From Smallanthus sonchifolius (Eukaryota > Streptophyta > Magnoliopsida > Asterales > Asteraceae), in the NCBI GenBank assembly GCA_023525975.1, contig CM042032.1, positions 20,156,001 to 20,220,000 on the forward strand: a stretch of DNA of 64,000 nt. The letters run 5' to 3'. Under the pieces are notes generated by a model. It was not told the DNA's origin. It saw nothing but the letters and a program-made list of their open reading frames with translations, and made no database searches. How positions within the stretch are numbered: the first letter of the stretch is position 1; every line of letters begins with the position of its first letter. The position numbers and the translations under genes were made by a program. Positions 8,358 to 20,699 of this stretch are shown here, one piece after another.

Positions 8358-11337
8358 TGTAACAACCAGGTCTTCGTCCATACAAAAAGAAACATATAAA
8401 ATATATATATATATATATATATACATATATATACATATATATATATACATGTAATTATAAACCTAAAACATATTACTTAGAAATATAAATTTACGTATAT
8501 TTACACTTATATGATTAGTTAGAAACCGATTATATAAACACAAGTATGTATATGTAGTTACAAAAATAACGTGTTTTACTTAGAAATATAAAACATATAT
8601 AAGCACACCTATAATTATAAATATATTATCTAGAAAAACCTAAGTTTATAAAAACCTTTACAAGTAATTTATACAAATGGAAATAAAATCATAAATCAAT
8701 GTCGAGTATTTTTAAAAACGTACGGGATCTATTATATCACCCAATATACAAATATATACTTATAAACATATAAACATATTTCCTCTTACGAGTATTTATA
8801 TACAAAACTTATATATATGAATATATTTATAGACATATCCATATGGTTATTTTCTTATGTGTATTAATATGTATATATATATTAAAAACATACGATCTCT
8901 AAATTTATGTAAACATATTTATAAATATTAGTATTTTGATAACATAATAATAATCCTATTATTATTATTGTTTCATTTAGATTATTTATTATAAAAACTT
9001 TTTAAAATCTAGTATTACATATAATATAAAAGTCGTTTTATTACTAAGAAAGTAATATTTTTATCATTATTAATAATATTACTAAAAATGCATTTAGGAT
9101 AAAACTTATAAATCTTTTGTTACTAACATTATAAATATTTTCATTACAACTTGAAACAGAACAAAATTAGTATTATATAAATTGATATTTTTACTAAAAA
9201 CGTTACACTTATTATTATTATTACTACTTTTATGATTACGGAAGTTATATTATTATTATTTTTATTAGTTATTATTACAAATATTATTATGATTATCACT
9301 AACATTATTTTTAACAAAATACTATAACTATTTATAAACATCAATATTAATATTATATTATTCATTTTCAACTATTAAAACTTATATTATGATTTCCATT
9401 AATATGATTAAAGTTACAAATAATTTTTTTATTATTACTGTTATTATTTGTACAACTAGGAAACATAAATTTTAAGTAACAATGTTACTTTTATTAATTG
9501 TTATAGTTATCAATAATAATGCTAATTTTATTATCATTATTAATAATATCATCAAAATACAATATTTTAGTTTCGATACATCATGTTATTACCGTATTAC
9601 ATTTTTATTAGTACCAAACGCACATTTATAGAAATATATATACCTATATTAGGAGTCTTAAACACTTGTTTGAATATAAACGTAATATCTAAGAATACTA
9701 AACACTTACACAATTATACATTACATGGTTTTAGGACTTGTTATATAATGATTAAAGTTTCATGAATTATATATTTTCAACATACTAACATATACAACCT
9801 TATTTTGCTTACATACGTACCTACATACTTAACTATAGTTAGTTAGCATTAGTTTACGAAAACGATATTTGACATAATACTTTATACATATACTATGTAC
9901 ATTTATATATACAAACATTTTATAGATTCCAAATATTTATTTTCGATATAAATATATTTGTATGTGGTTCCATGTAAATACAAGTTTAAAGAGTTACCAA
10001 TACTTGCAGACCAAAACCCTATAACTATATATTAATATAAGACGACCATAACTACTTTCTTTAATACTTATGATCCATAATATACAAGTATATTTTGATA
10101 ACCTTTATGCTGAATTATATATATATATGTATGCGTAACTATAAACTTTGATTACTATTTCCGAAACACATATAACTACTTGTATATATATTTAGTTATT
10201 TATACATATATTATATATACATCATGTAAGTAAGTAATGACTAATGTTACTTTATTTGAATCGAACCACTATTATACAAGAATACTAAGTCGAACCAACA
10301 CTTTCATACTACAATTATTAGAATAATAAATGAAGGTCTACAGTCCGAGATTTTTATCAAAAAACCCCAACACTTTAACGAATCGGTCGAGCTCAACCAC
10401 ACGGTTAATGACATTACTCTAGTACAACATACTAATGTCATAATTATAATTAGGATATGTATTGTTGACTACACACACGATAGCAAACTCGAAACTTTAG
10501 CATATTGATTTGGTATATACAAGATTACCAGGTGAGTTCATGTGCTTTTTCCCCTCTTTTTCTTAAACTTTTGGGGTGATTACATGCTTCTACACTCTTT
10601 TATACTTATGGTGTAATTATTAATCAAGACGATTTTTGCTGCCACAACAAACCCCAACTTTTAGCACAATCATTAACTCCATAAGAAGCCGACGGGATAT
10701 ATGGGTAGTACTATCTGGGGAAGACCCCCGTACACAGTGGGCCTAATTGACCGGGGAGACCACTCACCGAATGATAAATGGATATCTTGTGACATATATT
10801 GGCGCATTTTTGTTGACTTATGTGTGCAGACATAAGTATGACCCATAACAATAAGGGGTATGGGTAAGGGGTTTCTGTTTGATGTTCACAGGTCATGGGC
10901 GCAAGTTGATTGTGAACTTTTTTAATTTGCACCATACCATACATATGTGGATTCTCAATATAACTGCTCTATTAACTAAACTCATGAACTCACCAACTTT
11001 TTAGTTGACATAATATTTTTAAGCATGTATTCAGGTACCCTTCTCAAGTTGGGAAACTAACAACTTATACATGAGCTTGCTTGAAGATAGATGACTCCTT
11101 TTAGAAGACTTATGCAGAGCCATAGACTTCACTCGAGAAAGCTTTGATGGGAAAATAAAACACATCACTTTAGTTTATCTTATTTTTAGTTAGTATATAG
11201 ATGGCAAGTACCTTTGTAAATGTAAATTTTGACTTAGTTTGTACCTATGACATTTATAATATATATGTCACGTTATTTTCGTTGTGCTTTGTTTTGGTAT
11301 TCGATCATCACGCCTAGCCCCTGGTCGGGTTGTGATA
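8358..11337 (+). repeat. LTR-like sequence G (about 2.98 kb), very AT-rich
   Basis: Starts TGTAACAACCAGGTC and ends GGTCGGGTTGTGATA, which resemble gypsy LTR edges (the end looks like a mutated TGTGACA). 8390-10330 is low-complexity TA/ATT-rich DNA with no coding sequence. 10530-11040 carries the donor CCAG|GTGAGTTCATGTG and acceptor TTCAG|GT also seen in A and E. At 11338 the sequence becomes copia gag (element F), so G sits inside F. GTATT on the left does not match GGAAT on the right, so a simple solo LTR with a target duplication is not supported. Confidence 0.55.
10532..11034 (+). other. Putative intron inside LTR-like sequence G
   Basis: Donor CCAG|GTGAGTTC, branch-point-like TTAGTTGACAT near 11011, acceptor GTATTCAG|GTACC. 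It parallels the signals in the LTRs of A and E although the surrounding sequence is diverged. Confidence 0.4.
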
Positions 11338-12954
11338 GGAATTCACCTAGAAGATGCAATTATCTCACAAACACAGAAGGGATTGATGGCAGAAATTATT
11401 GAGATGATAAAGAGTAAAGAAAGGGAAGTTGTTGCTGCTGCTGCTGACCAACAGGAATCTGCATATACTTTAATGGCAATCGGAGAAGCATCCAGCTCAT
11501 CAACTGAGGTAGATTCTAATTCTTTTGTTGTTATTCCTTGTGCTAATTATTTAATTCTAAAAAAGAAAATGATAAAATTCATGATCAACTCGAACCTCTA
11601 CGTAGTGAAGCTCTAAACTATAAAGAAAATGAAAAACATTTTGAAGATTCAATTGAAAATCTCAGAAAAGATAAACACGATTTTTCAATAAAAATCAGTG
11701 AACAACAATTTCATTTAGATGTTGCATACAAAGAGTTAGAGAAAAAAGAATGTCAAAATAGCTAAACAACATAATGAAATTCTGAAATTAAGTGGAAAAA
11801 TTGAGAAATTCTCGTTTTGTGGTGGAACATTATGAATCTATAGTACGACAAGTGAATGGCAAAGGTTTAGGTACTAATGTCATTCCACCACCAATTAACG
11901 AAACATTTGTCAATGGGCCAATCGACATTGATCTGTCCTTTCTAGATGAATCATCTAGTAAGGATAATTCATCATCTGTTGATGAATTTTATTCTGATGA
12001 ATGTTCTAAGGACAACAAGGTCGAAGGTGTTGTCTCAGAAGAGTTATTTGATGAATCTAAAGTTAACAATAACATTGTCATTAATAGTGACAACTGTATT
12101 TTAACTAAACCAGACTTGATTGAATCTAATAATAAATTGAAAAAGATGCTATATGGGGGTTTCAAAACCATAAAGCAAGCTAAGAAAGAATCATTTTCTA
12201 ACAAATTGGGAAAGAACTTTCAAGAAAACATTGATAAACACTATACTCCCTAGAATCAATCAACAACAAGTAAAGCACAACCAACGGTTCATCAAACCAG
12301 TCCGAACTTTCATCAGAATAAATCATCAACATCCAAAAACAATGAGCCATACAAAAGAAATTTTAAAGAAAGAAGAAATTGTTTTGACTGTGGTACATTC
12401 GGTCACATTGATGTGAACTGTCCACATAAGAATCAGGAGAAACAGCCAGTTGTCCATCAACAGGCTGTATCCCTGAAAACAACATCAGTTAAACAATTCA
12501 AAAATCAATTTTCAAAATCATTAACATCACCAGTCCAATATATGGTTAGGTCAAGGCATGTGGCTAAACAATCTACTGACAAATGGAAAAAGAAAGCTGA
12601 TGTTCCTAGTGTATCTATCCTTGTAATACACAATCTACTATGAAAAAAATGGTGAAACCATCAAAACCACAAAGGAGGAGACAGAATAAGAGATTGAGGA
12701 AAATTGGGCAACAGCTATCTGATAATCAACTAGGCAAAACCTTTACTGGTTTACCTGTTGACATTAGCAAGCTTGTTGATCAAAGAAAACAAATATGGAG
12801 AAAGAAACTCGACAGTTCTCAAATCTCCAATTCTGACTCTCCAAAAGAGTCACCCATTTTTTACCATCATGATTGCGAGCTTATAGAAGTCGTATATTTT
12901 GAGAAAAACGGATGACCCAAGACCACAATGGCTTGGGTCTCCAAATCTAACTAA
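11338..12954 (+). pseudogene. Element F gag remnant (C-terminal part)
   Basis: Begins at GIHLEDAI, matching GIHLEDLV in the gag of B and C, and continues through coiled-coil and acidic segments (11792-12253 holds an IPPPINETFVNGPIDID stretch related to FVPPPFNANYVVEPEII of B). The second CCHC knuckle (CFDCGTFGHIDVNC) is near 12380-12422. Gag ends MAWVSKSN then TAA at 12952-12954. At least four frame changes or stops interrupt it. The N-terminal capsid-like domain and first knuckle are not in the window. Confidence 0.8.
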
Positions 12955-12970
12955 TTTATGTTGACTCGTA

Positions 12971-14059
12971 CAGGGACATCCAAAGGGATCTATTACAAAC
13001 CATTGGTATGTTGATAGTTTATGCTCCCGACACATAACAGGCAACATGGCCCTTCTTCAAGATGTTAAACCATTCAGAGGCGGCTATGTAGCCTTTATAG
13101 GAGAAAAGGGAGGAAGTATAACAAGTCAAGGCATGGTGTCTAATGGATGTATCAGCTTTGACAATGTCAACTACTGTAAGCAGCTAAAGCATAACCTGCT
13201 GAGTGTTTCTCAGATGTGTGATAAAGAGTACTAGGTTATGTTAACAAATCTGAATGCTTGATTCTCAAGCCTGGTTTCGTGGTTCCTGAGGATTGGATTC
13301 TTATGCGTGCAACAAGAACAAATGGCATTTATCAAATTGATATGAGTGTTGCAACCACCACCACATCAGTTGCAACTTGTTTACTTACTAAAGCAATTGA
13401 ACTTGACTCAATCTTATGGCATAGGATACTCGGACACATTTCTTATAGAAAAATGAATCATCTTGTCCGAAACAGTTTGGTAACCGGTATTCCTAAGTTG
13501 AGATTTGCCGTTACAGATGATTGTATGCCTTGTAAAATGGGCAAACAACAATGGAAATCCCACAAGCCAAAGATCCAAAACTCCATTGATACCCCTTTGG
13601 AGCTCTTACAAATGGACTTGTTTGGGCCCATAGGTATCAGGAGTATTGGTGGTAAGTCATATTGTTTGGTTGTAACTGATGATTATTAACATTTTTCTTA
13701 GGTGCATTTCTTAGGTACAAAAGATGAAACTGCTGAGATTCTTCAATACATGATTCTGAATCTGGAATCACTATGCAAGCTGAAGGTTAGAAGAATAAGA
13801 AGTGACAACGGCACAGAGTTCAAAAACAACATGATGGAGCTTTTCTGTCTTAAGAAGTGTATCCATCATGAATTCAGTGATCCCGTATACACCTCAGCAG
13901 AATGGAGTTGCAGAGAGGATGAACAGAACATTGATTGAAACTGCAAGGACAATGCTGTCAGATGCCAAGCTTCCAATAACCTTCTGGGCGGAAGCAGTCA
14001 ATACAGCTTGTCATGTCTTAAATAGAGTTCTGGTGGTCAAAAGACATAACAAAACATGA
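12971..14059 (+). pseudogene. Element F protease and integrase
   Basis: The protease site reads WYVDSLCSRH: the catalytic Asp is kept but the usual Gly of DSG is Leu. The GAG-pre-integrase zinc region follows (LWHRILGHISYRKMNHLV, DDCMPCKMGKQ). Core integrase Asp residues are in LLQMDLFGPIG and RIRSDNGTEFKN, and Glu is in PQQNGVAERMNRT. A stop at 13687-13689 and frame changes near 13235, 13700 and 13890 break it. Confidence 0.85.
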
Positions 14060-15804
14060 TATGAATTGATCAATAATCGACCTCCCAACCTTGACTACCT
14101 CATTCCTTTCGGCAGTCCATGTTCATTATTGTTATAGAACAAAGACCGTAAATCTAAATTTCATGCAAAGGCGGTGGAGGGCATCTTCTTAGGATATGTT
14201 GCCAATTCACCATGCAAAAGAGTGTACAATATTGAAAGTAGGAATGTCGAAGAATGGTTCGATGTGGATTGTAGTATACACAGCACTCCACCAGAGCCAA
14301 CTGGTCCAGCTTGGGGTTTTGATGATGATACACTTTTTAAGTCTTTTAATCTTCCCGGTCTATCTGCTGAAGACGTTGCAAATCTGTATCAATACTTTAG
14401 TAGCACCAAAAACTCCAACTTCATAACAAGAACAACAGTACCTATACCGTCTCCTAATTCCAGTGCTGCATCTGGAACACATGCAAGTGGTACTGAAAAA
14501 GATGTTAATGGTGAAAGAAATGTAGCTCAAATTGATCCTAGCATTAGTATAGGAAATGAAGCTCCGGTTAATCTAGTCAACATAGAATTTTCTTCGGGTA
14601 CACAAAATATGGGGGAGTTAAGCAAGAACCTAGACGCAGATCTTCAAGAAACCATTGTACTAGAAACAAGAATTCATCGAAATCACCCAATTAAAAACAT
14701 TATTGGTGATCCTAATGCCAGATTCAAGCACGTCACAGGACTGTTGCTGAGAATACATGTCTTTATGCTGAAATTCTAAGCACAGGCATTATTGAAACTT
14801 GTTTACAAGCTGCTTCGTATCCCAGATAGAGCCTAAAAATGTGAAGGAAGCTCTAGCTGATAACTACTGGATAGAGGCGATGCAAGTTGAGTTGTCTCAA
14901 TTCCAAAAGTTACATGTATGGGATCTGGTTGACCTTCCGAAAGGTGTACACCCAATAGGAACCAGATGGCTGTTCAAGTTTAAAACTGATGATCGACACG
15001 TCATGGTGAAAAATAAAGCAAGATTGGTTGTTCAAGGATTTTATCAACAAGAAGGATTGGATTATAGTGAGATGTACGCCCTAGTAGCTAGACTTGAAGC
15101 TATTCGTTTATTTTTGGCTTATGCTTCTTTTGTTGGCTTCAAAGTCTACCAACTTGATGTTAAAAGTGCTTTCTTATACGGAAAGGTACATGTAGAAGTC
15201 TATGTCACTCAACCACCAGGCTTTGAAGATTCACAGAATCCTCATAAAGTATATAAGCTTGACAAAGCACTTTATGGTCTTCATCAAGCCCCAAGAGCGT
15301 GGTATGAAACTCTCTCAAAGCACTACTGTCCAATGGTTTCGACCGAGGACAAATTGACTCGACTCTCTTCATACGAAAAGCAGGAAGTGATCTATTTTTA
15401 GTCCAAGTATACGTTGATGACATAATCTTTGGGTCTACAAGTGAAGATATGTGTAAAGAATTCGAGAAAGTGATGAAGTCCAAGTTTGAAATGAGCAATA
15501 TGGGTGAATTAACATTCTTTCTGGGACTGCAAGTCAGTTAACATGAAAATGGAATTAACCTGCATCAAACTAAGTATGTGCGGGACATTTTGTCAAAGTA
15601 CAAAATGAATGATTGTACTACTTATAGCACACCTATCCCGGTCAATCATGGTCTGCATCCAGACAAAGATGGAAAGGATTTGGATTGCAAGTTGTACCGT
15701 GGGATGATCGGATCTCTGATGTATCTTACAGCTTCAAAACCTAACATAATGTTTGCTGTCAGCTTATGCTCAAGGTTTCAATCTCAACCAAAGGAATCTC
15801 ATCT
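14060..15804 (+). pseudogene. Element F integrase tail and reverse transcriptase, cut by D
   Basis: The integrase C-terminal region (EGIFLGYVANS...KRVYN, EEWFDVDCS) is followed by a variable acidic linker. RT then follows: EAMQVELSQF, PIGTRWLFKFK, KARLVVQGFYQQEGLDY, RLEAIRLFLAYASF, QLDVKSAFLYGKV, ALYGLHQAPRAWYE and the catalytic YVDDIIFGST near 15411-15440. Frameshifts occur near 14780 and 15330-15400, and a stop near 15540. The frame ends where D begins and resumes at 58886. Confidence 0.87.
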
Positions 15805-15976
15805 TGTTGAAGCACTTTCCTGTGACAAGCACTATGGATAGATTATGGATAGATAGAGTCTTAGTTTAGTACTTTCATGTATGTATTTGTCTTTGTTTGT
15901 AAGTGTCTGTATCTATTAGTAATCGAGTTGTATTTACTTTTACATATTGATTGTTGCAATTTTCTCTAAGTGTTTT

Positions 15977-16094
15977 GCGCACTTGTATGTGTGCAGGAAG
16001 TAGTTCATGCGTACTTAGCAAGTACACAAGAATACCTTTGCGTACTTGCTAAGTATGCATGAGCAAATTGCCCTGCACACTTGCTAAGTGCGCA
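15977..16094 (+). repeat. GCGNACTT palindrome cluster (D 5' LTR, upstream of TATA)
   Basis: Four dyads with T/A or C/G arms, several worn by single changes (for example AAGTACAC for AAGTACGC). The 3' LTR copy is cleaner. The last unit and its spacer (CATGAGCAA, CCCTGCGCACTTGCTAAG) match the end of the array in gypsy element A almost base for base. Confidence 0.9.
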
Positions 16095-16108
16095 GGCATC
16101 AGGTCATG

Positions 16109-16116
16109 TATAAATA
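16109..16116 (+). promoter_or_regulatory. TATA box of the D 5' LTR
   Basis: TATAAATA, about 15 bases after the last palindrome. A transcription start near 16140 is expected. Confidence 0.75.
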
Positions 16117-16364
16117 GGAATGGTTGAGAGGAGATAAGTACGCAATCATAGGCATTCAGATTAGCAAATACGCAGAACTTTGTAATCTCATAACTTCTCT
16201 CTATAACCTTCAAGTGTTTATAATAGACGAATGTTTATAGTGATTATCTTGTCGGTTTACTTTGTTTTGTAAGACTCTCCACCTAGTCACGGGTATTCCG
16301 CACCCGGTCCGACTAGTAGACCCACTTGCATGTGACGATCCGCCACACCCGAGGGACCTACAAG

Positions 16365-16376
16365 TGGTATCAGAGC
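16365..16376 (+). other. Primer binding site of element D
   Basis: TGGTATCAGAGC two bases after the LTR end, complementary to initiator methionine tRNA. Confidence 0.92.
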
Positions 16377-16613
16377 TTTGCTCTTGATTTCGAGTGTTGT
16401 GAGTGAGTTTGGAGAGTTTTCTACAGAGTTTTACTAGCAAAAGGAGGTGTTTTTGTTGATTTTTGTGATAAAATAGGGGTAGCTCTTGAGCACTATTTTA
16501 GAAGCAAAAATCACACGAAAACCGACTTTTGTTGTGTATTTTGAGTGTTTTGAGCATCAAAGGTTAGTTAGAAACAAGTTTCTGACCCTTTGGCTCATTT
16601 TCATTGTTCATCA
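16377..16613 (+). other. Element D leader, first part
   Basis: Non-coding leader interrupted by B at 16614. It resumes at 51832. CATCA (16609-16613) and CATCC (51832-51836) are the B target duplication with one change. Confidence 0.8.
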
Positions 16614-16720
16614 TGTTAGGACATAGTTTGTAATGACAAAAGCTTGTAATAGTTTAGATCTTATGTCTTTATGTTTTTGTTATGTAAAAGTCACTAAGTG
16701 TTTATGCAATTTTACCTAGA

Positions 16721-16842
16721 GGCGAACTTGTTAAGTTCCCCTGGTCTAACAGAGGCGAACTTAATAAGTTCGCTTAAGTCTTTCTGAGGCGAACTTGTTA
16801 AGTTCGCTTAATCTGTTAGAGGCGAACTTAATAAGTTCGCCT
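16721..16842 (+). repeat. GCGAACTT palindrome cluster (B 5' LTR)
   Basis: Four units of the type GCGAACTT-RTT-AAGTTCGC spaced about 33 bases apart, the A/T-arm version of the module in D and A. The first is damaged in its right arm (AAGTTCCC). The cluster ends 18 bases before the TATA box. Confidence 0.93.
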
Positions 16843-16859
16843 ATATCAGGTCAGTCGTC

Positions 16860-16867
16860 TATAAATA
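16860..16867 (+). promoter_or_regulatory. TATA box of the B 5' LTR
   Basis: TATAAATA, repeated in the 3' LTR at 51601-51608. The palindrome-to-TATA distance (18 bases) is close to that in D and F. Confidence 0.75.
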
Positions 16868-17092
16868 TGAGTGAACAGACTAGAAACAGAACAGAACAGA
16901 GAATTATCGAATTAGTCTGATTGAGTCTGTAAAATCTATTGTGATTTGGAATACAATTGTGAAGGTTATTTACTTGATTTTCTACATTGTCTTTTGTGCG
17001 TATAAACGTTGATTCGTTGGATTCCGCACTCCGAGTTAACGTCACGTCTTATCACGAGAACGATCTGTAGAAGTGCCATGAGGACCTACAAG

Positions 17093-17104
17093 TGGTATCA
17101 GAGC
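17093..17104 (+). other. Primer binding site of element B
   Basis: TGGTATCAGAGC two bases after the 5' LTR. Confidence 0.93.
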
Positions 17105-17403
17105 TTATGCTCGTGATTCTTGTTTATTCTAGACGGTTTTATATGCAAATTGACATGAAATTCGTCATTTTTGAGTTTTTCATTTCCATGGAGTTTTTCA
17201 AGATTGATTCAGATCTGATTTTGTGTTTTTGAAGAGGATTTTGATGAAATTGATCCGATAGAAAGCTTCTAATTGACAAATTACACAATCCTATGGTCCA
17301 ATTTTGATTAATTCCTTCAAATCAGTGATTAATGATGATTTCAGTATGTTTCTTGTTCACGAATTTGGTCTGAAGTGTTCTTGATCTTGATTCTGTTACT
17401 GCA

Positions 17404-17583
17404 AGCGAACTTGCTGATTAGTGTGCAGGCGAACTTAGCAGGCGAACTTGTCAAGTTCGCTCCTCACAGGTTTAAGCGAACTTATTTTAGGTGAAATTAA
17501 GCAGATTTCAAGTTTCTGGTTAATAAGTTCGCTTCACATTAAGTTCGCTTGGGTGTCTCTGAGGCGAACTTATTATCTTCGCC
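17404..17583 (+). repeat. GCGAACTT palindrome cluster in the B gag leader
   Basis: Several whole and half modules (AGGCGAACTT, AAGTTCGC) between the primer site and the gag ATG at 17628. C has the matching cluster at 50694-50840 and D a T/C-arm cluster at 51911-52160. Confidence 0.85.
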
Positions 17584-17627
17584 TAAGGGTAAAGGGAGTT
17601 CAATACTTGGAAATTTTTCAAGAAAAA

Positions 17628-20600
17628 ATGGCAAATATGGTTCAAGTAACGAATATGTTCAATTATGACAATGAGATCGGTACATCTCAAAAACCTTCGA
17701 ATTTGTTGAATCTTGCTGATTACTCAAATTGGAAAGATTGGTTCGACCAGTTCGTATCTTTTACTGATACCAGTCTATGGATTCCAATTTTAGAAGGATA
17801 TACGCATCCGACTTATTCGTGGATGGGACAGGATGATGTTCCAAAACCGGTGTCAGCGATAAAGACTGAAGAGAAGTTGTTATTTGACAGGGAAAAGAAA
17901 GCGATGGCTAGTATTTCGATGTCTCTTCCGAAAGAAATATATCACAGTTTCAAGCAGTTCAAGTCTTCTCAACAACTGTGGGATGCATTACAGAAAAGGT
18001 GTGAAGGAAGTTTGGATGTGAAGAAGAGTAGAAAGGATCTACTAAAGAAGCAGTTCTTGGTCTTTAAACATTTTCAAAACGAATCCTTGGATGATCTTGC
18101 TACAAGATTCTATCATCTTCTTAGTGAACTGGCAAGTGCGTCTGTGGTGTATGTGACTGAGGAAATCAATGATAAATTCTTGGAGGCTTTACCATCAAAA
18201 TTTGATGTGTACACGGTTTTAATCAAATAGAATATTAAGTACAAAACCATGTCTCTTGAAAAAGTTCTTGGGAAGATTCAGTCGCATGACATGAATATGA
18301 AGAAGAAAGAGACTAACATGGAGCATATACAGGATCCCTCAATGTATTTTTCCAAATCAACTGGTAAAACTGGTACTGGAGTGGCATTCTTTTCTGGTGA
18401 TGCTCAAGATTCTTCAAATGATCAGTGTTCTGGAGTTTCGATTCATTCTGGTCATTCAAGCCATTCTGGATTTTTTGCGACTACAGCTTCTACTTCATCT
18501 GGATCTCATTTGAATCAGAAGGTGGATGATGATTATCTTGCTATGTTTTCCTCATTCATGGCATCATATGAGAATTTTATTGGAGGTAAAATACAAGATC
18601 CTGAGGTTATAGAAGAAGATTTCAGACAGATTGACCCTGTTGATCTAGAAGAAATGAATATCCAATGGAATATGGCCATGTTGATGCGTCAAGCTAAAGA
18701 TTTCTTGAAGAAAACTGGCAGAAAATATATTGGCACAAATAGTCGATCTCGCATGGGTTTTGATAAAAGCAAAGTTCGGTGTTACAACTGTCAAGAATAT
18801 GGTCACTTTGCTAAGAAATATGTGAAGCCAAAGGTCAAGTTTGATTCTCAAAAGAAGCAGCCTAATATTCAGCATAATAGGAACCAGTCACATGGTTCAT
18901 CTGGTAATACAAATCATGCATCTGCTTCATCGGCATTGGTTGCTCAGAACGACGAAAACTATGACTGGGGCATTCATCTGGAAGACTTGGTGGGTGTTGT
19001 GAGTCAGGCTTTTGTAGCAGAAATTCATTCTGAAAAACCAGAGGAGTCGACTGATGATGAAAGTTCTAGTGATGATTCTTGTGATGGTGACAGTGTTCCG
19101 AGCGTTGATGAAGAAATAGAACAATTACAGAATATTGATTTTGATACTGCATCAGGTGTTGCTGAGGAGGATATTGTTCTTATTCAAAATGCTTCTGATG
19201 GGGCTGATTCAGAGAATATTCCCATTGCCAAAGTTTTCATGGCAGACATGTCTGGTCCGTCTAAGGTAAAAGACTCTGTTTGTCATATTTTATGTTCTAA
19301 CTGCATTTCTGTTAAAGATAAATTGCAAAAGGTCATGGATGATAACACAAACTTGATTTGTGACATGAAATCGATGCATACTGTTAATCAGAAACTGAAA
19401 GATAATGATAAACTGTGCATCGATAGAATTGAGTCTTTGAAAAGAGACTTAAATTCTCTGGGGTTGAAATATAAAGAGCAAGGTTATCATCTAGATATGG
19501 CTTATGCTGAGATAGAAAAACGTAATGAAGTTGTTGCTCAAAAGAATAAAGAAATATCTGACAAAGAGTCTGAAGTGATCAAAGTTCATAGAAAGATGGA
19601 AAAATTTGAAAATTCTTCGGTTGTTTTGGATTATTTTAACTCAAACGCTGATCCTACTAAGTGTGTTGCTGGGATTGGATTTGTTCCTCCACCATTTAAT
19701 GCAAATTATGTGGTTGAACCCGAAATCATTCATGAAGAGGAAATAGATCCAAAAACAGTGTTAAAAGTGAATCCAGTAACTGGGGAGGATATGGTTTATG
19801 AGTCTGATTCTGAAGATGAGGTGTTTGATGAGAAGAAGGTTGAAGGAATTCCAAAAGAAGTTAAAATTGATGAACCAACAGTTGTTAAAACTGTTACCCA
19901 GGATAGATGCATTCTGACTGAACCTGAAGAGGTGAAAGTTGGTACATCTAAGCTTTCTCCAATTTTACAGTCAAGTGGTTTTGTCGCGGCTGGTTATCAA
20001 AAATTGCATTCATTAAAGGTGCCAAGACAGGTTATGCTCCAAAGAAGCCAGTAAACTGTTCTGGACATTCATCTGAAGCTTATTCCTCTGATGGCTCCTC
20101 AAATTCAAAGAAAACTCCTTATTTCAGAACGTATAAAGAAAGAAGAGTGTGTTTTCATTGCAATGAGGCTGGTCACATTCTGATCAATTGTCCTTATAAG
20201 AACCAGGGTAAAATGAATATTGTTCCTTCACAACCGAAAGTGGTGAAGATTCTGAAAAGAAAAGATAAGGGAAAGTCGTCTTCTAGCTTAGAGAAAAATT
20301 TGCCTGGTCGATTTTTTGTTAAATCCTCTAGATTTAAACAACAGGATAAATTGAATTCTAAATCTTTTGTATGCAAAGAGAAACTTGAGATTCCTAATGT
20401 TGGAATTTCAAAAGATTCTCAGCAGAAAGTTAAATTGTCTAGACCTCAAAGGAGAAGAAGAAATAGAAAATTGAAAAAATTTTTGGAAACATTCGAATCT
20501 GATAATAATATATCAAATAATGTTTTTTCAAAATAATCAAAAGTTGTCTCCTTTGAAAAAGTCTGTTGGTAAAACTTCTATTTCAAAAGTTGATGATAAT

Positions 20601-20687
20601 ATTGATTGTGAATTACTAGAAGTTATTTATTTTGATCAATCTGGACGACCCAAGACCACAATGGCTTGGGTTCCTATTTCTAACTGA
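17628..20687 (+). pseudogene. Element B gag, unusually long, with two CCHC knuckles
   Basis: Starts MANMVQVTNMF; this ATG is used because C has the same start and the upstream frame is palindrome DNA. About 1020 codons. Order: copia gag domain (YSNWKDWFDQFV to DDLATRFYHLL, residues 30-180), first knuckle CYNCQEYGHFAKKY (last Cys replaced by Tyr) near 18780, acidic linker, coiled coil (about 19310-19610), second knuckle CFHCNEAGHILINC (about 20152-20193), basic tail, end MAWVPISN then TGA at 20685-20687. Breaks: TAG at 18228, a frameshift near 20030 and another near 20536. It would form the virus-like particle. Confidence 0.88.
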
Positions 20688-20699
20688 TTTTCTTTATTT

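Larger units (their letters stand above)
11338..15804 (+). mobile_element. Element F, left part: Ty1/copia (Sirevirus-like), heavily decayed
   Basis: Outermost copia element of the nest. Its gag is entered partway through at 11338, and its pol is cut at 15804 by element D. The reading continues at 58886: the target duplication CATCT (15800-15804 and 58886-58890) falls inside an ESHL codon run. The 5' LTR and first part of gag lie left of the window or were lost. Order PR-INT-RT-RNaseH identifies Ty1/copia. Its aORF and 3' part are at 58886-64000 and run off the window. Confidence 0.9.
15805..16362 (+). repeat. Element D 5' LTR
   Basis: Starts TGTTGAAGCACTTTCC, ends GGGACCTACA and matches 58328-58885 throughout. 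It contains the palindrome cluster 15977-16094 and a TATA box at 16109-16116. Confidence 0.95.
16614..17090 (+). repeat. Element B 5' LTR
   Basis: Starts TGTTAGGACATAG and ends GAGGACCTACA. It contains four GCGAACTT dyads (16721-16842) and TATAAATA at 16860-16867. Confidence 0.95.

Noticed and set aside
9144..9371. 75-codon Ile/Asn-rich ORF in G
   Set aside because: Low-complexity AT-rich DNA; composition alone explains the open frame.
8358..11337. G as a clean solo LTR with target duplication
   Set aside because: GTATT (left) and GGAAT (right) do not match, and the left edge lacks a firm boundary, so only an LTR-like call is made.
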